Positions 45,838 to 55,736 of a stretch of DNA of 64,000 nucleotides are shown piece after piece. The DNA comes from Candidatus Nitrotoga sp. LAW (GTDB lineage Bacteria > Pseudomonadota > Gammaproteobacteria > Burkholderiales > Gallionellaceae): contig QFXI01000010.1 of the NCBI GenBank assembly GCA_003402315.1, positions 40,474-104,473 of the forward strand, read 5' to 3'. Made by a program: the position numbers and the translations under genes. The first letter of the stretch is position 1, and each line of letters opens with the position of its first letter. A model generated the notes under the pieces. The model made no database searches and was not told the DNA's origin. It worked only from the letters and a program-made list of their open reading frames with translations.

Positions 45838-46273
45838 GTACCCATTAAAGCACCCCGCAGCAAGCTACAGGGTATTAATACCGCCCTTCAAGCTGCCGGG
45901 ACTTTCAGCCAGCCCGCCCCAAGGGTGGGGGAATTGAACCCGGAGAGATTTAAATGGCTTCAACTACGGTTTTCAGGTTAATTGTTGCGCATTTGTAATG
46001 CATGATAGGTCTAATCTACGGGGAGGGATGTCTTAGCTGGCATTAGCTTCGCTGCCTGTTATCGTACAGGCAGCTGCTAATTGAAGGTTCGATAGCGCCG
46101 TTCCTCTTGGTGTGCCACGTTGCATCTGTTTGTCACCACGTCATGGTTATCTTCATGGCAACACTCGCGCGCACTTGCTTCAGCTTGGTCTTTTAGTGGT
46201 ATCGATACTGCTGCCAATGAAAATACTGCCTGGAAGATCAACCCCGCGCGAAAACAGGCCTAGATTCACGCCA
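45838..46273. other. Intergenic region between two Sel1-repeat genes
   Basis: About 436 bases upstream of the Sel1/J-domain operon. A strong hairpin lies at 46042-46081. A stretch around 45925-45975 can be read as a short plus-strand frame ending LNPERFKWLQLRFSG, but it has no start region or known domain and may be a gene relic. No tRNA is found, although a GGGTTCAATTCCC word resembles a T arm; its stem does not pair properly. Confidence 0.45.
46042..46081. other. Extended intergenic hairpin
   Basis: GCTGCCTGT (46051-46059) pairs perfectly with ACAGGCAGC (46066-46074) around a 6-nt loop. The stem extends outwards by ATTAGC (46042-46047) and GCTAAT (46076-46081) after a small bulge. No T tract follows on either strand, so it is not a clear terminator. 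It may be a processing element, small RNA or protein site. Confidence 0.5.
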
Positions 46274-47203
46274 CTATTTATAAACCTTGCCTATCTGCCA
46301 ATTCGAAAACATTTTCTCTGCCATCTCGCGTTGCTCTGGCGTCAAAGTGATTGAATCACGTAACTTTTTAGCGTTTACGTTACCGCCATATTCGACCGCC
46401 AAATTAGACCACACATAGGACAATAATTCGTCCTTCCGCACCCCGCTACCTAGGTAGTAAGCCAGAGCGAGGTTGTACTGCGCATCAGTATTTGCATTTG
46501 CAGCCGCTTTTTGCCATAACCCCGTGGCTTTGACGGCATCCTTTGGAACACCTTCGCCAAAGTAGTACATTGACCCAAGATTTAACTGTGCATCGGGATA
46601 CCCCTGCATCACCGCCTTCTCCCACAACTCAAGTACCTTAGCGACATCCCTGGGCACACCTTCGCCTCTGTTGTATATTGCCCCGAGGGTAAACTGTGCG
46701 TGGGCGAAGCCACGCTCTGCCGCATTCTGCCACCATTCCAAGGCCTTGGCAGGATCCTTCGGTATGCCCTTGCCATCGCGATACAACCAACCGAGATTTA
46801 ACTGCGCGTCGGCATTCCCCTGCGCCGATGCCTTCTGCAACCAATCTACAGCTTTGACATAATCCTTAGGTACACCGTCGCCATTGACATACAACATGCC
46901 AAGACCAGCTTGTGCCTTGGCATGGCCCTGTACCGCAGCTTTTTCATACCACTCTGCAGCCTTACGGGTATCTTTGGCCAAAATTTTATTATTGTCACCG
47001 GTATCGTACATCCACGCTAGATCATACTGTGCGTTTGCATCACCAGATTCCGCAACCGTTTTCAATTGCGCAAGATTCTCTTCTGCCTCTTGATCCGCTG
47101 GTGATTGTGACATTGATTGACCATACGCACTCACTGCAACAGTAAGCAACAACGTAAAGAGCAATTTTCCTGTAATGCGCATATAGCTATGTACCAATGA
47201 CAT
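46274..47203 (-). CDS. Secreted Sel1-like repeat protein (about six repeats)
   Basis: The 309-residue protein has a signal peptide (LLFTLLLTVAVSAYG) and about six Sel1 units with the core AQLNLGWLYRDGKGIPKDPAKALEWWQNAAERG. A shorter start at the second Met (residue 8, MRITGK) is possible. The periplasmic location distinguishes it from the cytoplasmic Sel1 protein upstream. Sel1 proteins mediate protein-protein contacts; the partner is unknown. It ends YVWSNLAVEYGG...NAKKLRD, the usual closing of bacterial Sel1 proteins. Confidence 0.88.
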   Translation of the reverse strand: MSLVHSYMRITGKLLFTLLLTVAVSAYGQSMSQSPADQEAEENLAQLKTVAESGDANAQYDLAWMYDTGDNNKILAKDTRKAAEWYEKAAVQGHAKAQAGLGMLYVNGDGVPKDYVKAVDWLQKASAQGNADAQLNLGWLYRDGKGIPKDPAKALEWWQNAAERGFAHAQFTLGAIYNRGEGVPRDVAKVLELWEKAVMQGYPDAQLNLGSMYYFGEGVPKDAVKATGLWQKAAANANTDAQYNLALAYYLGSGVRKDELLSYVWSNLAVEYGGNVNAKKLRDSITLTPEQREMAEKMFSNWQIGKVYK

Positions 47204-47436
47204 TTTTAGACCTCATTCAAATTCGTCATATCCGCCGACTGGCGAAGTATTAATGAAAAAACAGTTTATCGTACCAAACAAGTATTTCGGCATTCCAAAC
47301 CATATAGATATATTTTTAGCCCTGGTTGACGTTCGCATAAAGCACGAAGCAACCGGCAGAGTAGTTTCGTGAAGTTCAGATGAGATAAACTTAAAAAATT
47401 AACCCAGTACCAAGGCTATTTTACGAATCAATTGCA

Positions 47437-48108
47437 TTACCGACTCAACACTTGTCCTGGTTTCCAGTTTGCGGATAGCCGTTCCGCTTCAGCGCGTTGG
47501 ACGGAATTCAAGTTGGTTAAATCGCGTAATTTTTTCGCATTTTCATTGCCTTGCGCAGCAGCCAGATTGTGCCATGCATAAGCTAACACTCCGTCCTTTG
47601 CCACACCCTTGCCATTTTGATACATCCATCCGAGGCTGGTCTGCGCTTGGGCAAGACCTTGCGCTGCCGCTTTTTGATACCATTCAACGGCTTTGGCAGT
47701 ATCTTTCGTTACGCCTTCACCTGTGAGGTGTATCGTCCCGAACTCAAACTGGGCCTTGGGATACCCTTGATCCGCTGCTTTCTTATACCACTCTGCAGCC
47801 TTGATAGGATCTTTAGCCACACTCGTCACAGCTTCACCGCTGCCATACATCGCCCCAAGTTCAAACTGGGCCTTCGGATACCCTTGAGCTGCCGCTTTTT
47901 GATACCACTCCACGGCCTTGTCGGCATCTAAAGGTACACCAATACCATTGGCATATATCCATCCAAGGCGTGTTTGGGCGCTGGCATCACCAGCCTCTGC
48001 TTGCTTTTCCACTTGATCCAAACTATTTGTTGCGGTCGATACCTCTGCTGCTAAAACATAGCCATTTAATGTTAAAAGCAAAATCACAAACTGTACAATT
48101 ATTTTCAT
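47437..48108 (-). CDS. Secreted Sel1-like repeat protein (about four repeats)
   Basis: The start at 48108 is favoured because GGGG lies about 6 nt upstream and a signal peptide (VQFVILLLTLNGYVLA) follows at once; the frame is open to 48144. The 223-residue protein has four Sel1 units (AQFELGAMYGSGEAV..., AVEWYQKAAAQG). It closely resembles the C-terminal half of the 46274-47203 product, and both end NAKKLRDL. The two genes are separated by more than 200 A/T-rich bases and may have separate promoters. Confidence 0.88.
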   Translation of the reverse strand: MKIIVQFVILLLTLNGYVLAAEVSTATNSLDQVEKQAEAGDASAQTRLGWIYANGIGVPLDADKAVEWYQKAAAQGYPKAQFELGAMYGSGEAVTSVAKDPIKAAEWYKKAADQGYPKAQFEFGTIHLTGEGVTKDTAKAVEWYQKAAAQGLAQAQTSLGWMYQNGKGVAKDGVLAYAWHNLAAAQGNENAKKLRDLTNLNSVQRAEAERLSANWKPGQVLSR

Positions 48109-48367
48109 TTTGGCCCCATCGTTATTACGGCATAGAAAATGCATGCCGCATACATCACCTTCCCAACTTGCTCTGAGTAAGTTGCTTCAATATAGTTCGC
48201 GGGTAATAATTGTCAAGAGCTAATTTAAATGCCTGTAACAAGCAAATAAAATATTCAATATTGAAAGATTTATTTTAGGATGGGTAATATAAATTCACGC
48301 TGACAACTACCAAATTATTAATAACAAGGGCATAGCACACGTGCATTAAAAAATTTGTGCATTTCCA

Positions 48368-49408
48368 TCAACTGAATAGCGCGCGCAGCTTCCCAACATC
48401 AGGTTGGTAAATCACTCCCTTTTCAGTAATCAGCGCCGTAACCAATTCAGCAGGTGTAATATCAAACGAAGGATTGCGTATCTGCACACCCTCCGCAGCC
48501 CAGTGGAAGTCCCGAAAGCCTTTTACCTCGTCCGCATGACGTTCTTCGATAGGAATATCCACACCGCTTGCGATAGACATATCTATCGTGGAAAGCGGAC
48601 AGGCCACATAGAATGGGATGCTGTGGCGTTGTGCCAGCACGGCGACCATATAAGTGCCAATCTTGTTAGCGACATCGCCATTCGCGGCTACGCGATCCGT
48701 GCCGACCACGACGGCATCCACTTCGCCGTGACTCATCATGAAGCCGACCATATTATCGGTGATAAGGGTTACCGGAATTTTTTCCTGCACCATCTCCCAT
48801 GCGGTTAAGCGCGCGCCTTGCAGGAAGGGACGGGTTTCGTCCGCAATAACCGAAATTTTTTTTCCTGCTTCCACGGCAGACCGAATGACGCCCAGTGCAG
48901 TGCCATGGCCAGCGGTAGCCAGCGCTCCGGCATTGCAGTGGGTCAATACGTGCGCGCCATTCTGCAACAACCCGGCACCGTGCGCTCCCAGAGCGCGATT
49001 GATGCGAACATCTTCGGCAAAAATCTCATGCGCTTCGGCCAGCAGGCGCATCGCTACCTGCATATTGGTTTCACTCGCTACGCTTTGCCATACCTGCTTC
49101 ATGCGGGCTAACGCCCAAAACAAGTTAACCGCAGTCGGCCTGCTTTGAGCTAGCGTATTAAAGCCTACACTCATGCCACGCTGGAAGGATTCGTCAGTAA
49201 CATTGAGCAAACGCAGCGCTTCCAGCACCACACCATAGGCTGCCGCCACGCCAATAGCTGGCGCGCCACGCACCACCATGCTGCGGATGCCTTCGGCCAC
49301 AGCAGCGGCAGAATCGTATTGCAGGTACCTAAACGTTGCAGGCAAAATGCGCTGGTCTATCATCTCCAGCACACCATCCGACCAACGCAACGTTTCAACT
49401 TTCATCAT
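48368..49408 (-). CDS. mtnA: S-methyl-5-thioribose-1-phosphate isomerase
   Basis: MtnA converts 5-methylthioribose-1-phosphate to 5-methylthioribulose-1-phosphate. The 346-residue protein has the family motifs LTHCNAGALATAGHGTALG, including the catalytic Cys, and GTDRVAANGDVANKIGTY with the catalytic Asp. It is the last gene of an apparent four-gene run with mtnP, a class II aldolase and apt. No mtnB, mtnC or mtnD is in the window, so the product is probably cleaved by the nearby aldolase rather than recycled to methionine. Confidence 0.95.
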   Translation of the reverse strand: MMKVETLRWSDGVLEMIDQRILPATFRYLQYDSAAAVAEGIRSMVVRGAPAIGVAAAYGVVLEALRLLNVTDESFQRGMSVGFNTLAQSRPTAVNLFWALARMKQVWQSVASETNMQVAMRLLAEAHEIFAEDVRINRALGAHGAGLLQNGAHVLTHCNAGALATAGHGTALGVIRSAVEAGKKISVIADETRPFLQGARLTAWEMVQEKIPVTLITDNMVGFMMSHGEVDAVVVGTDRVAANGDVANKIGTYMVAVLAQRHSIPFYVACPLSTIDMSIASGVDIPIEERHADEVKGFRDFHWAAEGVQIRNPSFDITPAELVTALITEKGVIYQPDVGKLRALFS

Positions 49409-49436
49409 GACGCCTCAAAAACGATTGATCAGACAT

Positions 49437-49964
49437 TCAGTCACCCTCAAATTCGCACAGCGCAAACACACTGTAGCCTTTTTTCTCCAAGCGCTTACGT
49501 CCGCCGATATCCGGTAGGTCAATGACAAAACAGCATTCCACAATTTTGCCGCCAATCTTCTCGATCAGTATGGTGGCCGCCTCAGCCGTACCGCCGGTAG
49601 CAATTAGATCATCCACAAGCAATACCCTTTCGCCCGGAGTAATCGCATCGGTATGAATCTCGATACGGTCAGTACCATATTCCAGTTCGTAGTCGTGCCC
49701 TATAGTTTCTGCAGGCAACTTACCTTTTTTACGGATCGGCACAAAACCTTTACCCAAGGCATAAGCCAGCGCCGCGCCTACTATAAAACCACGCGCTTCG
49801 ATACCTATCACCTTGTCGATTTCCATATCGGCATAGCGGCGCACCAACTCGTTTATAGTGACCTTGAAACCAATCGGATCCTTAAGGAGGGAAGTAACAT
49901 CGCGAAACATGATATTCGGCTTGGGGTAGTGCGGAATGGTGCGAATAAGAGATTTAATAGGCAT
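49437..49964 (-). CDS. apt: Adenine phosphoribosyltransferase
   Basis: Apt makes AMP from adenine and PRPP. The 175-residue protein has the type I PRTase PRPP motif [18 protein letters not shown] and the family stretch [21 protein letters not shown]. It lies 28 nt upstream of mtnA and 15 nt downstream of the aldolase gene. Its place there makes sense because MtnP releases adenine, which Apt recaptures. Confidence 0.96.
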   Translation of the reverse strand: MPIKSLIRTIPHYPKPNIMFRDVTSLLKDPIGFKVTINELVRRYADMEIDKVIGIEARGFIVGAALAYALGKGFVPIRKKGKLPAETIGHDYELEYGTDRIEIHTDAITPGERVLLVDDLIATGGTAEAATILIEKIGGKIVECCFVIDLPDIGGRKRLEKKGYSVFALCEFEGD

Positions 49965-49979
49965 ATATCTTCAGGTTTG

Positions 49980-50627
49980 TTAGGTACATTTTTTGTAATC
50001 GACGAATTTTTCTTGCACGTCGTGCATTTGTTGCGGCGTAAGAATGTGCGGTTCACCTGCCTGCAAAGTACGCCAGTACAACTCGCACAAAAACTCGACC
50101 TCAATGGCTACCGTCAACGCATCGGCTAAATCCGAACCCAGCGCAATCATGCCGTGGTTGGCGAGCAGGCATGCTTTTCGGCCCTCCAACGCGGACAATG
50201 CATAGTCTGAAAGCGTCTGTTCGCCAAACAACGCATAAGGTGTGCAACGGATGCTCTTGCCTCCCGCCACCGCAATCATGTAATGCACGGCGGGAATATC
50301 CTTGCGCAAACAAGCCAACGTGGTGGCAAACGCTGAATGAGTGTGGATGACAGCGCCCACGTCGGGGCGGTTGGCTAGAATGTCACAATGGAAACGCCAC
50401 TCACTGGTGGGCTTACCACCGCACAGAACATTGCCATTTAAATCCATGCGCACTATGTCTGCGGGTGCCATATCCGCCACCGCCATCGCAGACGGTGTAA
50501 TCAACATGCCACTACCGTAACGCACAGAAGCATTGCCGGACGTGCCGCGATTCAGGCCTTGATCGAGCAAACGTTGGGACACATCCAATAATTGTAAGCG
50601 CAGGCTATTTTCATCGGATGGCATCAT
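49980..50627 (-). CDS. ald2: Class II aldolase (candidate 5-methylthioribulose/5-deoxyribulose-1-phosphate aldolase)
   Basis: The 215-residue protein has the class II aldolase pattern: GNASVRYGSGMLITPSA, the catalytic Glu in PTSEWRFH, the zinc histidines in IHTHSAFATTLA and LANHGMIALG. FucA-type aldolases share these motifs, so the substrate must come from context: the gene overlaps mtnP by ATGA and sits in a run with apt and mtnA. That fits the aldolase of the DHAP shunt, which cleaves 5-methylthioribulose-1-phosphate or 5-deoxyribulose-1-phosphate to DHAP plus an aldehyde. MtnB dehydratases belong to the same fold, so that alternative is not excluded. Confidence 0.78.
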   Translation of the reverse strand: MMPSDENSLRLQLLDVSQRLLDQGLNRGTSGNASVRYGSGMLITPSAMAVADMAPADIVRMDLNGNVLCGGKPTSEWRFHCDILANRPDVGAVIHTHSAFATTLACLRKDIPAVHYMIAVAGGKSIRCTPYALFGEQTLSDYALSALEGRKACLLANHGMIALGSDLADALTVAIEVEFLCELYWRTLQAGEPHILTPQQMHDVQEKFVDYKKCT

Positions 50628-51511
50628 GATTTGTCTTTCAGCACCCGCCCCGCAATGACATCCAGCTTTTGAAGCATGGCTGCATCGCGCACTTCCGGCG
50701 CAGTAATAAGCGCGAATTCCAACGCCGAGCGACAGCTACAAACATCGGCGAGAGCATCAGTGCGCACTTTCGAAACGATATGTTTTACCAGCGTTTTCGC
50801 CTTGTCGGCATTTTCACCAAGCATCTTGATGATCTGCCCTACCGTTACATGCTCATGGTCGGGATGCCAACAATCATAGTCAGTGACCATCGCCACTGTG
50901 GCATAACACAGCTCTGCCTCACGGGCAAGCTTGGCCTCTGGCATATTGGTCATGCCAATGACATCGCACCCCCAGGTACGATAGAGATTCGATTCAGCCA
51001 GACTGGAAAACTGTGGCCCTTCCATAACCAGATAGGTCCCGCCACGAACGATAGGGATATTTGCCTCTTTCGCGGCCATCTCAATATAATCACCCAGTCT
51101 TTTGCAAACAGGGTAAGCCATGGAGACATGCGCCACCAATCCCGTACCAAAAAAAGACTTATTGCGCGCAAAAGTACGATCGATAAATTGATCAACAATC
51201 ACGAACGTACCCGGCGGCAAGTCCTCGCGCAAAGAACCAACGGCGCTAACTGAAATGACATCAGTCACCCCTACCCGCTTCAGCGCGTCGATATTGGCGT
51301 GAAAATTGATTTCGGTCGGAGGAATTCTGTGTCCGCGACCATGACGGGGCAAAAACACAACACTGTGGCCATCCAGCTCACCGAACAATAACTCACTGGA
51401 TGGCTCTCCAAACGGTGAAATAACCTTTTCCCAGCGCTTGTTGGTCAACCCGGCAATGTCATAAATCCCGCTGCCACCGATTATGCCGATTCTTTCTGGT
51501 ACATGGGTCAT
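50624..51511 (-). CDS. mtnP: S-methyl-5'-thioadenosine phosphorylase
   Basis: MtnP splits methylthioadenosine (and often 5'-deoxyadenosine) with phosphate into adenine and the ribose-1-phosphate derivative. The 295-residue protein shows the phosphate-binding start GIIGGSGIYDIAGL, FLPRHGRGHRIPPTEINF and the NTMP-specific GTYLVMEGPQFSSLAES and GMTNMPEAKLAREAE motifs. It is the first gene of the minus-strand run and is divergent from nadE with about 146 bases between. Confidence 0.95.
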   Translation of the reverse strand: MTHVPERIGIIGGSGIYDIAGLTNKRWEKVISPFGEPSSELLFGELDGHSVVFLPRHGRGHRIPPTEINFHANIDALKRVGVTDVISVSAVGSLREDLPPGTFVIVDQFIDRTFARNKSFFGTGLVAHVSMAYPVCKRLGDYIEMAAKEANIPIVRGGTYLVMEGPQFSSLAESNLYRTWGCDVIGMTNMPEAKLAREAELCYATVAMVTDYDCWHPDHEHVTVGQIIKMLGENADKAKTLVKHIVSKVRTDALADVCSCRSALEFALITAPEVRDAAMLQKLDVIAGRVLKDKS

Positions 51512-51657
51512 GGTTGTCCGTAATCATTTTAAATTTACAGGCGGATTGAAACAGGAAGTGCAGTTTTATTCAAGATAATGAATATTTGCCCACACTATTG
51601 CCTTAACAAAGGTTGGTATGATACCCATCCATTATTTACCCGAACTCTGAACTCAAT

Positions 51658-53262
51658 ATGAAACTTGCGATTGCACAAATCAATTGCATGCTGGGTGACT
51701 TGGCTGGCAATTCTGCCAAGATCCTTGCTTATGCAGAACAGGCCAAGCAACAGGGAGCCACGTTGCTACTTACGCCTGAGTTAAGTTTATGCGGCTATCC
51801 TCCAGAAGACCTGCTGTTAAGGATCGGGTTTTACCGTACCTGCGATCAGGCATTGCATGAACTTGCGCAACAGATTTGGGGACTCACCGTGATAGTGGGG
51901 CATCCGCATGAAGTTGACGGCAAGCGCTATAACGCCGCCTCGGTGTTACGCGACGGCAAGATTATCGCCACCTATCACAAGCATGAGTTGCCAAACTACA
52001 GTGTGTTCGACGAAAGACGCTATTTCACGCCCGGTAACTCCCCCTGCATATTTGAAATTCAGGGCGTCAAATTTGCACTTAATATTTGTGCTGACATCTG
52101 GGAGAATCACACAGCGCAACGTGCATACGAAGCCGGCGCGCAGGTATTATTGGTGTCGAACGCCTCGCCGTACCACATCGATAAACAGTCTTTGCGCTAT
52201 AAAATCATTCGTGACCGTATCGGCGAAACCGGCCTAGCGGTGATATATGCCAACATGGTGGGCGGACAGGACGAGTTGGTGTTCGATGGCGCTTCATTTG
52301 CGATGGATGCACACGGCGCGCTAACGCATCAATTCGTTTCTTTTGAAGAAACGCTTGGGTTGATTGAAATCCAAGACGGCAAATTAATGATTGGCGAAAA
52401 AATTCCTGCCCACAAGCATGAGGACAGCATTTATCGCGCGCTGTGCCTGGGAGTAAAGGACTATATCGGCAAAAATCATTTTCCTGGTGTGTTATTGGGT
52501 TTATCCGGAGGTATCGATTCGGCGCTGACCTTGGCGGTAGCGGTAGATGCATTGGGCGCAGATAAGGTACATGCGGTAATGATGCCCTCGCCTTATACCG
52601 CGCCAATCAGCCTGGATGATGCGCGCGAAATGGCCGTCATACTGGGGGTGCGCTACGATGAATTAAACATCAAACCGACGTTTGACGCTTATCTCACTAC
52701 ATTAGATGGTATGTTCAAGGGTCGAACACCGGACACCGCCGAAGAAAATTTACAGGCTCGCATACGTGGCAATTTATTGATGGCTTTGTCCAACAAGTTC
52801 GGCTCTTTGGTGCTGACAACTGGCAACAAATCGGAAATGACCGTCGGTTATTGCACCCTATACGGCGATATGGCGGGCGGTTTTGCAGTGCTTAAAGATG
52901 TCAGCAAAACCTGGGTATATCGTCTGGCGAACTACCGTAATAGTTTGAGCCGGGTGATCCCGGAGCGCATCATCACGCGGCCGCCCAGCGCGGAATTAAA
53001 GCCAGACCAGACCGACCAAGATACCTTGCCACCTTACGAAGTGCTTGATGGCATAATGCTACGTTATGTGGAGCAAAATTTAACCATCGCTGAGATCGTG
53101 GCACACGGTTATACCGAGGCGGATGTATATCGGGTGGTAAACATGATCCGCGTCAACGAATACAAACGCCGTCAGGCTCCCGTTGGCGTGCGTATTACCG
53201 ACCGCGGCTTTGGCAAGGACTGGCGCTATCCGATCACCGCGCGTTATCAGGACGGTTTTTAG
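51658..53262 (+). CDS. nadE: Glutamine-dependent NAD+ synthetase
   Basis: The 534-residue protein has an N-terminal nitrilase-type glutaminase (catalytic Glu41 in TPELSLCGYPPED, Lys108 in TYHKHELPN, Cys144 in NICADIWE) and a C-terminal synthetase with the PP-loop SGGIDS at 283-288. It amidates deamido-NAD using glutamine. Length and motifs are complete. glnB follows after 43 bases, an association seen in other betaproteobacteria and useful because both respond to nitrogen supply. Confidence 0.97.
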   Translation: MKLAIAQINCMLGDLAGNSAKILAYAEQAKQQGATLLLTPELSLCGYPPEDLLLRIGFYRTCDQALHELAQQIWGLTVIVGHPHEVDGKRYNAASVLRDGKIIATYHKHELPNYSVFDERRYFTPGNSPCIFEIQGVKFALNICADIWENHTAQRAYEAGAQVLLVSNASPYHIDKQSLRYKIIRDRIGETGLAVIYANMVGGQDELVFDGASFAMDAHGALTHQFVSFEETLGLIEIQDGKLMIGEKIPAHKHEDSIYRALCLGVKDYIGKNHFPGVLLGLSGGIDSALTLAVAVDALGADKVHAVMMPSPYTAPISLDDAREMAVILGVRYDELNIKPTFDAYLTTLDGMFKGRTPDTAEENLQARIRGNLLMALSNKFGSLVLTTGNKSEMTVGYCTLYGDMAGGFAVLKDVSKTWVYRLANYRNSLSRVIPERIITRPPSAELKPDQTDQDTLPPYEVLDGIMLRYVEQNLTIAEIVAHGYTEADVYRVVNMIRVNEYKRRQAPVGVRITDRGFGKDWRYPITARYQDGF

Positions 53263-53281
53263 ATACGCTATACTTTAATAA

Positions 53282-53644
<363 letters not shown>

Positions 53645-53678
53645 GGTTTTTATTCATTGCATTTGTGACACAGCAAGG

Positions 53679-54470
53679 TTAATGATCAGAATCGTTCACC
53701 CGCACCTCCACCAGTGTATTTAGCACCCATCCGGAACGTTCATCGCTAGTCTGCACGTGTAGCCAGTCACCCAGGTAGGCATGGGCAGTTAACGCAGAGT
53801 CTTTTTTTAATGCCCCAAACTTAATGGCACTACCGAGGGGCTCTCGGCGAAGATTGATATTGCTTTTGGCGCGTAACGGAACGGGGATGCTGAACGATAC
53901 CATCGCAAGACGCTGATCTGTCGCCTTGCGGGTGCGGTTATCTCTCACCATTCCAATAAATTCCCGTGTCTGAGCGGCATGGTCCATAGCAATACCATAG
54001 TTTCCTTTGGCGTAAGACGCCGTAGCGGCCCCAAGGAGACGTTGTGCCTGCAATATTTGTTCGGGCGCTGTGATCTGGGATGATTTTAAACTTGTCATAG
54101 CCACTTCTGCTTCCGCGATAGATGAAGCAGCGCCGGGCTGTGTGGCTAAACGCCGTAACCTAACCTGGTCGCGGGTTACTTGGCTAGTAGTTTCCTGTAA
54201 CGCCTTGGCCTGATCCTGCTGACGAGCGTTCAAATTTCGGATCAACACCTCTTTTTCCGCCAACAACTGCTGTAAACGTTCAATTTCCCGTTGCTGCGCT
54301 TCGCAGGGTTCGTTCGGCGGCATTGGAGCCGCAACCGAAGTCGGTTTTAGGAGGGTGCATCCCGTAATGTTCAAGCCTGATAGGACTATAACTGTCCCGC
54401 ATAGCATGCGTCTAATCCAAGTCTTAAATAAGACACATAGTTTGTCTGACTGCATCCAGAATCTTGTCAC
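53679..54470 (-). CDS. Lipoprotein with coiled coil and SH3b-type domain
   Basis: The 263-residue frame starts at GTG 54470 with AGGTGA 4 nt upstream; later starts at 54455 or 54407 are possible. A signal peptide ending in a lipobox (NITGC) is followed by a Pro-rich linker and a long coiled coil (QREIERLQQLLAEKEVLIRNLNARQ). An SH3b domain in the last 70 residues reads SNINLRREPLGSAIKFGALKKDS and ends GWVLNTLVEV. Bacterial SH3b domains often bind cell-wall peptides or proteins. The gene converges with glnB. Confidence 0.8.
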   Translation of the reverse strand: MTRFWMQSDKLCVLFKTWIRRMLCGTVIVLSGLNITGCTLLKPTSVAAPMPPNEPCEAQQREIERLQQLLAEKEVLIRNLNARQQDQAKALQETTSQVTRDQVRLRRLATQPGAASSIAEAEVAMTSLKSSQITAPEQILQAQRLLGAATASYAKGNYGIAMDHAAQTREFIGMVRDNRTRKATDQRLAMVSFSIPVPLRAKSNINLRREPLGSAIKFGALKKDSALTAHAYLGDWLHVQTSDERSGWVLNTLVEVRVNDSDH

Positions 54471-54639
54471 TTTGTCACCTCTACAGTGTGTGTTCGGAGC
54501 GTACCAAACGCATATTATCGGCCAAAACTACTTAATCTCAACGAAGATCCTACTATTATCACTACACTTCAGCGTTGAATCCGCCATTTCAATCGTGGTT
54601 TTTTGGTTGTACCAGTGTAGCGCACGAAAACGATAGTAT

Positions 54640-54648
54640 TGTTATAAT
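54640..54648 (+). promoter_or_regulatory. Extended -10 promoter element upstream of fabI
   Basis: TG-T-TATAAT is a perfect extended -10 hexamer, 40 nt before the fabI start codon. The -35 region 17 nt upstream (GCGCAC) is poor, which is usual for extended -10 promoters. An AAGGAA ribosome site lies closer to the ATG at 54688. Confidence 0.55.
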
Positions 54649-54687
54649 CACAAGCTTATTATCCTCCACTCTACTTGAAGGAATAGC

Positions 54688-55476
54688 ATGGGATTTCTAG
54701 CAAATAAACGCATCTTGATTACGGGCATGATCAGTAATCGTTCCATCGCATATGGTGTCGCGCAAGCCATGTGGCGTGAAGGCGCAGAAATGGCATTTAC
54801 CTATCAAGGTGAGCGCATACGTGACCGGGTGTGCGAACTGGCGAAAGAATTCAACAGCGACCTAATATTCTCGTGCGATGTAACGAGCGATGCTGAAATT
54901 GACCAGTTATTTGTTGATCTTGGCAAACATTGGGATAAATTCGACGGCTTCGTGCATGCAATCGCCTTTTCCCCACGCGAGGCACTAGCTGGTGATTTTC
55001 TTGATGGATTTAACCGCGAAGCTTTCCGAATTGCGCATGATATTAGTTCTTACAGTTTTCCGGCGATGGCTAAAGCCGCCCTACCCATGATGGAGGGCCG
55101 CACTGCCGCACTACTGACATTAAGCTACCTCGGCGCGGTGCGCACCATGCCACACTACAACGTGATGGGTCTAGCCAAAGCTAGCTTAGAAGCCAGTGTT
55201 CGTTATTTAGCAATGAACCTCGGCCAGAAGGGTATCCGTGTCAATGGCATTTCCGCAGGCCCGATCAAAACACTCGCTTCGGCAGGCATTGCCGACTTTA
55301 ATAAGCTATTAAACTACAATGCAAAAAATGCTCCATTAAAACGTAACGTTACTACTGAAGAGGTAGGTAATGTTGCGGCGTTCTTGTGTAGCGATTTAGC
55401 CAGTGGCATCACCGGAGAAATCACCTATGTGGATGGTGGCTTTAACACTACAGCACTTGGCACAACAGAGCCTTAG
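54688..55476 (+). CDS. fabI: Enoyl-[acyl-carrier-protein] reductase (NADH)
   Basis: FabI catalyses the last reduction of each fatty acid elongation cycle. The 262-residue short-chain dehydrogenase has the FabI cofactor motif [11 protein letters not shown] near 14-24, and the Tyr-x6-Lys pair in YNVMGLAK near 156-163. [11 protein letters not shown] follows, as in the triclosan-sensitive family. It stands alone with its own extended -10 promoter and the genes on both sides face it. Confidence 0.96.
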   Translation: MGFLANKRILITGMISNRSIAYGVAQAMWREGAEMAFTYQGERIRDRVCELAKEFNSDLIFSCDVTSDAEIDQLFVDLGKHWDKFDGFVHAIAFSPREALAGDFLDGFNREAFRIAHDISSYSFPAMAKAALPMMEGRTAALLTLSYLGAVRTMPHYNVMGLAKASLEASVRYLAMNLGQKGIRVNGISAGPIKTLASAGIADFNKLLNYNAKNAPLKRNVTTEEVGNVAAFLCSDLASGITGEITYVDGGFNTTALGTTEP

Positions 55477-55487
55477 CCTTGCTCTGT
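55465..55487 (+). terminator. Weak hairpin at the end of fabI
   Basis: A 7-bp stem (ACAGAGC with GCTCTGT, 9-nt loop) overlaps the fabI stop codon and ends just past it. No T tract follows, so termination may need Rho. The 250 bases beyond, up to pstB, show no gene. Confidence 0.3.
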
Positions 55488-55736
55488 CATTAGACATATC
55501 TCCCCCTCCACACACGTACAACAAGGACATCGCTGAAGCACGCTGGCAATAACTTACGTATGAGAATCGTAGCGTTTGAATAGGAGCGATATTACTATCG
55601 GTGGTAGACTTGCCGGCGTAGCTTTTCTCCAAAAGCGACTATCCCCACCAGCCCGGTTGAGCTAAATGACATGAAGCCCAACATCTTGGTAACCTTGATC
55701 GCTCTGTCCTTGGTAAAGATCAATAAGGTTTGGAGC

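Noticed and set aside
45925..45981. tRNA-like T-arm word (GGGTTCAATTCCC on the minus strand) and a short frame ending LRFSG
   Set aside because: The T stem does not extend by proper pairing, no acceptor or D arm is found, and the short frame has no start or known domain.
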